Origin: Batillaria attramentaria
Taxonomy: Eukaryota > Mollusca > Gastropoda > Batillariidae
Direction of reading: 5' to 3'
DNA length: 64,000 nt
NCBI GenBank assembly: GCA_018292915.2
Contig: JACVVK020000170.1
Span: 452,501-516,500 of the forward strand
Shown here: positions 54,800 to 64,000 of the stretch, in pieces
Numbering within the stretch: position 1 is the stretch's first letter
How the letters are laid out: each line of letters opens with the position of its first letter
Translations under genes and position numbers: made by a program
Notes under the pieces: generated by a model
Told to the model about the DNA's origin: nothing
The model's database searches: none
Seen by the model: only the letters and a program-made list of their open reading frames with translations

Positions 54800-56057
54800 A
54801 TGGCAGACGAAGTTCTCTTCGAGTTCCTCCACATGGAATTAGTGGCTCTTATTCACCGAGATGCTGTCAAAGACGAAAAGGTGAGAGACCTGTGTTATTG
54901 ACGATTCACCCCCATTGTGCTGGGCTGCAGCACTGCGTTTATCAGGGGAACGGAATGTCCCAAACACGCCCCCTCACACTTCATGCTTCCCCCCAGACTC
55001 GGAGGAATGATCAATTGCACAACTAGGAAAACAACGTATTACTATGTCTTTGGTACAAGGTACGTTCATGAATTTCAATGCAAATTTCTCCTTTCAGGAT
55101 GGTTGCATCGCAAAGCTGGAAAGCATCGGATTCCGTGTGGGACAGAGTCTAATAGAGAGGTAACTGAGTAACATGAATTTTTGCCATTAATTTTTTCAAT
55201 GCTTGTTTTTGCTAACACAATAATTTTTGTTGTAATGTGCAATCATGATTCACGAAAGATCAATTAATGTGTCTTAGTTCAGAATCTTCCCTGATTTTGG
55301 TGCTTTGTTTTCTTGATTAGATTTACAAAAGACTGCTCACGGTTCAAAGATGAGCTGGACACCATGAAGTTCATCTGCAAGGATTTCTGGAACTCTGTAT
55401 ACAAGAAACAGATCGACAACCTCCGCACAAATCACCAGGTATAAAGCCTACTCTGTTGTGGAACAGTTTCAGATATCCCTCCATCTTTCTCTCCCGCCAA
55501 TTGGTTGCTCTGGTTAAATTGTAGGAAGCATTGTTGCAAGTGTAATTCAGTATGATTTTATTGTCTTATTAAAACTTATATAATCTTATGTAAATTTCTG
55601 ACTGACTAGATGCTAACAGTATACATCAGAAGTACAATTTACATGTACCAGTATGTACAGTGCTGTCTTGGTGTAATTTGTATCTTGGCATTTTGTAACA
55701 GGGTGTATACGTTTTGCAAGACAACAAGTTCCGTTTCCTGACACAAATGTCAAATGGTAAACAGTACATGGAAGCAGCACCAAAGGTAAATATTGAAAAT
55801 GTTTGTGGTACAGTGTATGGTGGTGGGGGTGGTAGTGTGGCGTGGGTTGGCTTGGCGTGTGGTGTGGTGGGGTGTGTTGTGTGCAGACTGTGGTGTAATA
55901 TTTATTCGTACATGTCATGTCATGTCATGTCCGCTATGCCCTTGCCATCTTTTAGTTTAGATTTCTTAGTTTAGTTGCATAGTATTAGACTTGGACATCA
56001 CACATTACTTTAGGATCTGTGTTTAATATGTATGGATTTATATGTCTAGATAAATTA

Positions 56058-56112
<55 letters not shown>

Positions 56113-56712
56113 AGCCAGAAGAAAATTTTCTGCCATCGACAGACAATAAAGTTATATTGAATTGAATTGAATTGAATGTACTCTTGGAAAGTGTATTAAT
56201 TTATAATACATTAAGTTGATAATCTGATGTGTTCTTCTATAGGTCAGTTTGATATTTAGTCTGGTGCTTATGTGTGTTTGTGTTCACAGTACCTGGCATT
56301 TCCTTGTGGACTGATACGAGGAGCACTTTCTAGTCTGGGGATCAACTGTATTGTGACAGCTGAAGTCAGTGCTATGCCAGCATGTAAGTACATCAAGCAT
56401 TTGTGAGTGTGTTAAAGGCTGTTGTCGCTCATCCCTCTCTCCCCTTTGCCTGTTCTGTGCAAACGACCCTGCCTTGAACAATTAGTAATAGTTCTTGTCT
56501 TACGTGAACAGTGACCCCCATACAACAAGTCACGTACTTTGGCCTTCCTACTTTTTGCTGAGGGAGTGAGAGACTGAGAGTGAGACAGGTCGCATATATC
56601 GGGGTGGCAAGGAGTCCCAGAATCGCATCTCGGCACATAATAATAATAATAAAAATACATTTTTTTTATAGAGCGCTGCTTTCCAATTTCTGAGGACTCG
56701 CTGTGCTTAAAG

Positions 56713-56767
<55 letters not shown>

Positions 56768-57632
56768 TACATCCCCTCTTACATACAATTTGGCAGTGCA
56801 ACTACTCACGGTACACACAGACAGACTTAACAGAGGTTTCACTATCAAAGGCTTGGCGAAGAGAAAGGTCTTCAGATGGGATTTAAACAGGGTCAGTGAG
56901 GTCTGAAGGCGGAGTTCGACTGGCAAGGAGTCCCAGACAGTCGGGGCTAAGAAGCGGAATGAGTGCTCTCCGGCAGTTTTCATGTTAGTATTGTTACACT
57001 TCAGAATTTTCAGAAGTTTTTCGCTAGCAGCACGTAGGGTACGAGATGGTTGATACTCACAGAGTAGGACCGACATGTAGGGAGGAAGACAACCCTCAAA
57101 GAAACGGAATGCAAAAGTGGCGATTTTGTACTGGAAGTGGAAGAACATCTTCTTGACAGCTTTGTGGGTCAATCTGGGGTTTTTCTATTTGCCTCTGAAC
57201 CAGCCTCAGCGTATGACAGTCTTTAAGATGATAACCCAGTACTACTACTAGTAGACACTGTGCACTTATAGGTTGAGCAGAATGGTACTCTAAATGGTCA
57301 CGGTACTTCAAAGACTCAAGGATGATGGGATCCTGTATTTGGAAATGCTTTATTTTTAAATTAAATTCTGTTGAAATACTTCAAAGGTCTTGACATTATT
57401 TTCAGTCACATTTGAATCAGAGAAAAATCTATAGTAATTCAAGATACAAGATTAATTTATTAATCCCTCATGAGGAAGTTTAATGTAATGGAAATTAAGT
57501 AGTAGGCCTAATGTTGTGAATGTCCTCATAGATCTGCCATTTTTATCAGCTGCCATGTTTCTCTTCTGATATTTTTCTCTTTTTTCCCTCCTGATTTCAG
57601 GCAAATTCCAGATTCAAATTCAGAGAATGTGA
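54800..57632 (+). CDS. TRAPPC6B: TRAPP complex subunit 6B
   Basis: Subunit of the TRAPP tethering complexes, which act as Rab exchange factors in ER-Golgi traffic; TRAPPC6 pairs with TRAPPC3 through its longin-like Bet3 fold. Exons 54800-54880, 55098-55159, 55321-55438, 55702-55785, 56290-56383, 57601-57632; phases join to 156 residues (human 158). It starts [15 protein letters not shown]; an in-frame ATG three bases earlier is also possible. Family wording is strong: [54 protein letters not shown], and the C terminus [13 protein letters not shown]. The last exon is only 32 nt and lies beyond a LINE insertion. AATAAA at 58158 is a plausible poly(A) signal. Confidence 0.96.
56095..56176 (+). 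mobile_element. LINE 3' tail
   Basis: After a GT run, GACAATAAAGTTATATTGAA leads into four TTGAA/ATTGA copies, a typical 3' pentamer tail. TRAPPC6B intron between exons 55785 and 56290. A similar minus-strand tail (TTGTATCTTGAATT) is at about 57438-57485. Confidence 0.55.
56650..57200 (-). mobile_element. LINE 3' fragment, long open frame
   Basis: On minus, an uninterrupted frame from about 57172 reads [31 protein letters not shown], then [15 protein letters not shown] and [11 protein letters not shown], and ends in a CA/GT run. This is the C terminus of a non-LTR reverse transcriptase. It is inserted in TRAPPC6B's last intron, antisense to the gene. Confidence 0.82.
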
Positions 57633-57926
57633 AGTCATGCTGCAGTAATGTTTTGGAGTTGAAAATTTTATTCCATAGACATGTATGTTTTTTTGTTTTT
57701 TTTTTAAACATCAAATGTGCAATAGAATGCAAATGAAGGAAATATAAAGTTCTGCGTGTACACATACTAGTACAGGTTTGCATTGCAGTAGATCAGAAGA
57801 TGATCAGTATAGTGACTATCGGTTGGTTCTTCTGAAAATTGTTTCGATGTCTTGGCTGTGCACAGTATGTGAGAAACACAGTTGTATGCTGTATTTGTCT
57901 AGGAAATGTATAACACAGAGAGAGAG

Positions 57927-57985
<59 letters not shown>

Positions 57986-58261
57986 GATGTATCCAAGGCT
58001 ATCTACAGAGACTCTGTGCACCATTTGCATTGAGGAAAGCATGGCGTGTGATTTGTGTTGATGCAGGAGAGAGTGTCTGTTGTTGTTGTAATTTTCTTTT
58101 TGAGAATTATTGGCTTCAGCATGTTGGCTGTGTGTGCGATTGTTGTACCAATATATAAATAAAAGTAAAATTGAGAGCAGCATTGTCTAGTCTGTGGGAA
58201 CCTTGTGAAGTGTGTTGTTGAACGGCAATACATGATTATATGTCTTTTTTATGTTAATTAG

Positions 58262-58720
58262 TAAAGTTGAACACACACACACCAAGATACGCGGACACAC
58301 CAGTACACACTGACACAAATGCACCAGGGCGTACACATCAGGACGCACTGACACAAACAAACAAGGACACACTGACGCACCAGGACACACAAACTCACCA
58401 GGATACTGACCAAACACACCAGGACACACTGACAAAAACACACCAGGACGCACTGACACAAACACAGCAGGACACACTGACACACCACATCGACACGGCC
58501 ACACCAAGACATACGCTGGCAAAACTGAACACACGAAGTCGTACTGATATGTGCCAGAAGACACATACAGACCAAACACACCAGGACACACTGACAAAAA
58601 CACAGCAGGACACGCTGACAAAAACACACCAGGACGCACTGACACAGGGACACACACAAACACAGCAGGACACACTGACACCACGACATCGACACGGCCA
58701 CACCAAGACATACAACAAGA
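58262..58720. repeat. CACCAGGACACACTGACA-type minisatellite
   Basis: Degenerate units of ACACCAGGACACACTGACAC type are repeated about 20 times, with a higher-order duplication (the segment ending CACATCGACACGGCCACACC occurs twice, near 58490 and 58690). All three minus frames and two plus frames are open over long distances because the unit lacks stops. I treat these frames as non-coding. Confidence 0.85.
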
Positions 58721-58739
58721 TGGCCACCAGCCCAATATA

Positions 58740-60411
58740 TGTTGTTTTCATTCAATGACCTGCTGTAGTCACAGTCGTAGTCGTGTCATGTATGCAGCCC
58801 GCGCGCACACGAACGCAAGCTCTCTGACATCAAGCATGCTGACATAAAGAAAGTACTGAAAACCCTTATCGTGCCTCTATGCACTTGCAAAAGCCCAAAC
58901 ACATGAGGTCGTGTGAGCTCGCCTAGCTGGTTGACGTCACAAACATTTTGGCGTATGCGAGGTTCTACATATATGGGTGAATGAATTCTTGTAATAAAGT
59001 CGTTCCCCTTTGACAGAGTTACTTCACGCAGACCTGACTGACAGACGATTGCTTACTGGTATCGGAGAAGAGTACTCTCTCTCTCTCTCTCTCTCTCTCG
59101 CCTTAGACGCGCGCTTGCGCACGCACGCACACACACACATTATGCTTCTGAGTGTGAGTCAGTGGCAAAAACGAAACCCACTGAAACTCCCGCTTTCCAC
59201 ATGTCAAGTTGTAGAGATCGCGAAAAGATACTGCATTTCGATGCAAAATAATTTCTAGACCATCCCAGAACATGCTGGTGCAGTAACGTAAGTAGATTAC
59301 GTCACCTTGGAAAGATTTCGAACCTTCCAGTAAGTTGAGGAATGTTCTAGATCTGACCTGTTCAGTACGTAAGCAGCCCTGCACAGCGTTCTGGGTTCTT
59401 CTTCTTTCATGAATTTGTTCTCCGTGCATATTCTGTTTATAAAGTATTGGAGTTGTATTCTGTTATATCCCGTGTCTTCTCTGCGATTGCACGAAGATGG
59501 CGACATAGTAGAAGTAAAATACACCACGTCTCCAAACAGAGGAATTCGGAAAGAAAGTGGCGAGACACCCCCAAGAAAAAACAGCATCACGTCAATCAAA
59601 CATGACGCACTTACTTTACGTCAGTGCGCGTGCGTCTCTTCTTCGATGTTTGTGAGGCGTGTGGCTTGTAGAGGAAATGTGCTGTGAGTACAAATTTTCG
59701 AGTCAACTGACGATAACGGCTGCAGTGAATTTTTCTATTTTTTTTTTGGTATATTTTTTATGGCACCCCAGGCTCATTATCTATGTATAGTAGGAGCGAT
59801 TTTGAGATCTAAAGTGTGTTCACCAGCACTTTCATCAGCTTACGCCAAAAGTATAAAAGCGACAACCTCCAAAATTCACTTAGTTGAGAGTCCGTATTCA
59901 TGCTATCTATGTCCAAAAAATGGAGTAGTTTAGGTAAATATTACGCCTTTAAACGCCAGAAAGCCACTTTTTCTGAAAAGGGCGATAACACGCAAATCAT
60001 GTGTGCAATCGTACCTGGATCGGGCCTTCTATTCAACAATGTTGATTCATTTAGAAACCCCAAATCGATCGGTTCAGTATTATCGGAGAAATAGGCATCT
60101 GAACTGGGTTCACATGCAATGTCAACTCAGGCTCGGTTTACATGAAAACTATAAGAGCGACCATTTTCTAGTTGTGACTCTGTTCAGAGTCCGTATTCAA
60201 GCTATCTACTGCCAAACAATTGAGTGATTTAAATAAATATTACGCCTGTAAACGAAAGACAACCAACTTGTCTCAAAAGGGCGATAACTCCCAAATCACT
60301 TAAGCAATCATCACACGCTTGGTTCCTCTAATGTAACATTTTGATATATTTGGATACCCTAAATTTGAAGCCATTCGGTTAAGTATTTTCGAAGAAACGG
60401 GCCCGGACACA

Positions 60412-60477
<66 letters not shown>

Positions 60478-60715
60478 GGCACTCACTGAGGACAAGCGTT
60501 CGGCGCACCATACATGCCAGCATCGATGACGCACGTTTTCTTACGTCATTGTCAGAGTTACACTTGCATAATCGTCTCTGCGGGAGATCGGCAGTGACGT
60601 GCGTTTGTACCACAGATGCTTTCCCATGAACGTGGAAAATTTAGCCCCTCCTACATAAAAAGTGACACACGAAGTCGTGCTGACGCGTGCCAGCTACTGA
60701 GACACTCGGATACCG

Positions 60716-60755
<40 letters not shown>

Positions 60756-61066
60756 CGGGATCATTGTGGCGAGAGTTCAGAATGTACTATGAGCGAAATG
60801 TAGATAACATTAGCTTGTTCTGCGTGAGTAACAACATATGGTTGATTCAAGTTATCGGTGAAACATGTCCATTGCGGTTACGAGATTATTCTGAGCAAAC
60901 ATTCTGCTCTGAGACTGTCGTGAGCGAAGACCTCATTAGTAACAGTTTAAAATTTCCACTGGCACTGACACAGACAGCTTCTGTCGTACTGACATAACGC
61001 GACAATGGTCTCGGAGGTGGGAATAAACCTTTTTTCTGTTGTTTGTACTGGTACCTCGCCACGTAG
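58740..61066. other. Spacer with no recognised gene
   Basis: Holds a CT run (about 59072), CA runs (about 60415 and 60720) and a diverged duplication of about 295 bp: copy 1 about 59887-60120, copy 2 about 60184-60410. Both copies contain GAGTCCGTATTCA, AATATTACGCCT and AAGGGCGATAAC. No exon could be supported. Upstream exons of the coiled-coil gene may lie here unseen. Confidence 0.6.
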
Positions 61067-61629
61067 CTTGTGACGATGCCAGATACTTCTCAAGTCAACA
61101 GTCAGAAACAAAGGAATCGGCAACTTGCCAGGAAAGACTGGACAGTCTCGAAAGAAAGGTTCAGGTCTTATTGGAGGTAGGTGGTATGTTTATGACCAGG
61201 CTGTTACAACGTACTCAGTGTGGTCTGATGCCCTATTATGTATTGCTAGCCGTTACCAGTACTGGGTGATGTACCCGCCTTCGCCCGGGCTGTCAGTGCA
61301 GACGGTAAATGCTTTCTGGTCTACTGTCTCACTGTGTGGCGGCACTTGGTGGAAAAGGACATTCCAATCTTCCGAGCTTTTCCCACCGTACTGTTTCCGG
61401 GGTCCTCCTGAGTACCGTCATCCACTAGTTTTGATCATGATCACGATATGAGAACTTTAAACTGTTGTGGTTTGTTTTGTTGTTGTTGTTGTTTTTGTCT
61501 CCCTCAGTGTTTGGCGACTGATTCGTGGTCACGGTGGACTGACAAGGACGTTAAAAGTATTCACGACCTTCTTTCCGGTGTAACACCGCCGGCAGTTACA
61601 CTTATATGGACTGGCTCGCGCGCGCCCGT

Positions 61630-61670
<41 letters not shown>

Positions 61671-62104
61671 GGTGACGGACCCAGCGAACGCACATGTAAT
61701 GTAAGCCTACTATTGTCTCGGGCTCGCCGGCGGCAAAAACATCGGCCCAACACCAGCAGCCGCCTACTTATTAGGTATGTTTATCGCAAATCAGTTCCTA
61801 CTGGCACGCCGGGCCGCCCGATCGAGTAACATGCGCACAGTCCTGTCTTGGACGTGCGCTGCAGCCGATAAACAATGGTCTTTAAGAAAGCTATAGGACA
61901 GAAATATTCAGTGACACCCGGTCATCAGTACGTTTAACGGTGCCTCCCCCCCCCCCCCCCACCAATGTTATGCTTTACAGAGATGTCATTTTTCACAGCT
62001 GGAAAGGCCACGCAAACCAGAAAAGCTGAATGTGGCGCAGAGGACCAAAACACACGACGATGTCGTCAAGAGGTGAGTGAAATCAGTCCGGCCTACAAAT
62101 TTGC

Positions 62105-62143
<39 letters not shown>

Positions 62144-62174
62144 GCTGTCTCTCTCTAATACTCGAGCGAACACT

Positions 62175-62219
<45 letters not shown>

Positions 62220-62813
62220 GCGCACCGTGCACGCACGCACGCACGCCAGACTGTGACACACTGGTGCTGTTGTCTTCCCTTTAGTTTCTTCTTCAGTTTT
62301 TAAGTTGTATAGAGAAACAACTTTATGGGATGGGGCAGAGTCAAAAGAGTTCCAAATTTGCGATTTCATCAGCACAATCCAAGGTATTCTAGTCCACGTT
62401 TCACCAGCCCTCTAGATCTCCCAGATTTTATGTAAAAATTAGTTCAGTCAGGGAAGTCACATAAGCAACAAGGAAATCACAAGATATGCACAAGCATCAT
62501 CTGTCATACCACCAGTGTGAGGCTGACGTCAAACGCTTAGTTCACAGACAAAATAAGCAAGTATCGTCACTGCCTTCGACATTTCACCAGCCCTCTAGAT
62601 CTTCCAGATTTCATGTGAAAAATAATTCAATCGGGGAAGTCACAAAGCCAACAGGGAAATCACAAGACATAAACAAGCATCCTCAGACGATCTCAGTGCT
62701 AGAGTCTGACGTTTAGTTCACGGAATTGACGTCATCTCTCTCTATCTCTCTCTCTCTCTCTCTGTATGACGACCTGCCTGAGGCTGACGTCAAATGTTTA
62801 GTTCACGGAACTG

Positions 62814-62854
<41 letters not shown>

Positions 62855-62894
62855 CTGCCTGAGGCTGACGTCAAATGTTTAGTTCACAGAACTG

Positions 62895-62945
<51 letters not shown>

Positions 62946-63624
62946 GGGAACCAGGGTGGCCGAATGGTAGAACGTTGGACTTTCAATGCTCGGGTCGAGA
63001 GTTCGAATCCCGGATGGGGCCAAATATTTGTGCTGGCCTTTTTCTTGTTGCCCCGTCTTTGATATCACCCTTATGTGGTGGAAAAGGACGTTAACTCCTA
63101 AACCCCCACCCACCTACCCTCTCTCTCTGTCTCTCTCCCTCTCTCTCTCCCCCACCTGGCCCCACCCCCAGTCACGTGGCTAATCGGTCGAGGTCGTAGA
63201 GGATCTAGTGTCATTGGTAGAACTTGGAGAGGGGCGAACCGGCAACAAAAACAACAAAACAGACAAAATAAAATGAAGTTTGGAGAAACAACTTTGTAGG
63301 ACGGGGCCGTTCCTCCTTGTTAAATTTTCTTTGGGTGGTGGGGGGGGGGGGGGGGGGCGTACAGCACTGCATATACATCCAAGAGATCGACCGGTCTGAC
63401 TGCAAAATGGGTAGCTTTCCCGGCCATTTACTTTTTTTTTTTTTTTTGTCGTTGAGTTGCATTGGACGTCAGTTTGTCAACAAGATCTGACGACTCTGGA
63501 GCCTGGACACCTGTAGTGGAGCAGCTGACTCATCAAGTGACGGAGATGGCAGCTCGCATCTCGGCCTTGGAGAATGACAAGCAGTCCCTGCTGGGCCAGA
63601 TACAGGCTCTGGCGCAAGCCGACG
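61067..63624 (+). CDS. Coiled-coil protein, partial, three exons seen
   Basis: Not identified. Three exons with AG/GT borders fit in phase: 61067-61176, 61999-62072, 63473-63624, about 112 residues. The first has Cys-rich then helical text (ACDDARYFSSQQ, ERLDSLERKVQVLLE). The second is basic (LERPRKPEKLNVAQR). The third is a clear heptad coiled coil (VEQLTHQVTEMAARISALEN, then LLGQIQALAQAD). The chain begins with a codon split from an upstream exon and ends in a split codon before the donor at 63625, so both ends are missing. A short coiled coil before a globular domain is common in secreted molluscan proteins (C1q, fibrinogen-like, short-chain collagen C4-like). Which of these applies is a guess. 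A possible extra exon at 61508 breaks the phase and was left out. Confidence 0.55.
62396..62940. repeat. Tandem repeats carrying CRE octamers
   Basis: Two units of about 186 bp start with TTTCACCAGCCCTCTAGATC (near 62399 and 62581). They are followed by units of about 70 bp made of CTGCCTGAGGCTGACGTCAA, TTTAGTTCAC and a CT run. TGACGTCA occurs exactly at 62524, 62727, 62784 and 62865. Lies in the coiled-coil gene's intron. Confidence 0.85.
62943..63110 (+). mobile_element. SINE A, fourth copy
   Basis: GGGGAACCAGGGTGGCCG head, B-box GAGTTCGAATCCCGG, body AAATATTTGTGCTGGCC and 3' end GGTGGAAAAGGACGTTAAC. Flanked by long CT runs. In the intron before the coiled-coil exon at 63473. Confidence 0.87.
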
Positions 63625-63704
63625 GTTGGTATTTGTACATTGTAGTCGGCATATATCTTGCAGTTCCATTACCATAGCAAAGGAAATTCCTGCTACCCCC
63701 TCCG

Positions 63705-63815
63705 AATCCCGGCGAGGACCAAATATTTGTGCTGCCCTTTTTCTTGTTGCTCCGTCTTTGATATCAGCCATACGTGGTGAAAAAGGACGTTAAACTCCCA
63801 AACAACCCTTCCCCC
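63705..63815 (+). mobile_element. SINE A, 5'-truncated
   Basis: Begins inside the B-box side (CCGAATCCCGGCGAGGACC) and continues AAATATTTGTGCTGCCC to GGTGAAAAAGGACGTTAAAC. The A-box half is absent. Follows the last visible coiled-coil exon, and is followed by C-rich low complexity to the window end. Confidence 0.8.
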
Positions 63816-64000
63816 ACCCACTCGCCCGGCCCCTCCCCCCTCAGCCCTTCCCCGCTCCCCTCCCCCCCCCCCCCCCCCCCGCAATCTCCTCAGAGCCGTG
63901 GAGCTCGTCGCCATAGCACACCAACACGTGCATGTTGTTTTCCGGTCCATTCCGCGACCCCTCCTAAAAACCCAAGCCTCAGTGAGTCTGCCCGCGAATT

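Noticed and set aside
58187..58758. Frames of 163-182 residues on both strands
   Set aside because: A minisatellite without stop codons; several frames on both strands are open at once and none has a domain.
61508..61601. Exon of the coiled-coil gene after a good pyrimidine tract
   Set aside because: Including it would shift the phase and put a stop in the exon at 63473.

Overview
This window reads as nuclear DNA of an invertebrate animal, most likely a marine gastropod mollusc (lophotrochozoan). The genes are split into many short exons with GT-AG introns. The introns are full of long (CA)n, (GA)n and (CATA)n runs, tRNA-derived SINEs, 3' ends of non-LTR retrotransposons and many small inverted-repeat elements. 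The organism is inferred from this style and from an opsin and housekeeping proteins of animal type. No species-level marker was seen.

Five genes can be assembled with matching splice phases. (1) An opsin-family GPCR on + (about 1923-12424, six exons, possibly lacking an upstream exon) has the retinal lysine but an unusual HRY in place of DRY. (2) CMTR1, the mRNA cap 2'-O-methyltransferase, is on - (39231-19085, 22 exons, 852 codons plus stop). (3) ACTMAP, the actin maturation protease, is on + (39623-42493, six exons, 312 residues) and stands head-to-head with CMTR1 across 391 bp. (4) PNN (pinin) is on - (50755-44841, nine exons, 538 residues). (5) TRAPPC6B is on + (54800-57632, six exons, 156 residues), head-to-head with PNN. 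At the right edge are three phase-compatible exons of an unidentified coiled-coil protein (61067-63624), whose remaining exons lie outside.

The most notable arrangement is PNN/TRAPPC6B. These two genes are also divergent neighbours in human, so this looks like an old bidirectional promoter. Here it has been split by a 3.9-kb composite inverted-repeat element (50805-54731) flanked by a direct repeat, TGCACTTCCG, that contains the ETS-type core CTTCCG. Removing the element brings the two start codons to about 109 bp apart.

The rest is mobile-element biology. There are three SINE families (A, B, C), at least seven LINE 3' fragments and several MITE families with readable target duplications: PIF/Harbinger-like with TTA, a CAGGCTGGGG family with 6 bp, hAT-like with 5 bp and Tc1-like. 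Two SINEs are interrupted by other elements, which gives a relative insertion order. Layout: 1-1900 satellite and simple repeats; 1.9-12.4 kb opsin; 12.5-19 kb repeat-rich spacer; 19-39.2 kb CMTR1; 39.2-42.8 kb ACTMAP; 42.8-44.8 kb spacer; 44.8-50.8 kb PNN; 50.8-54.7 kb composite element; 54.8-58.2 kb TRAPPC6B; 58.2-61 kb minisatellite and duplicated spacer; 61-64 kb coiled-coil gene. I see no structural RNA gene, CRISPR array or prokaryotic feature.
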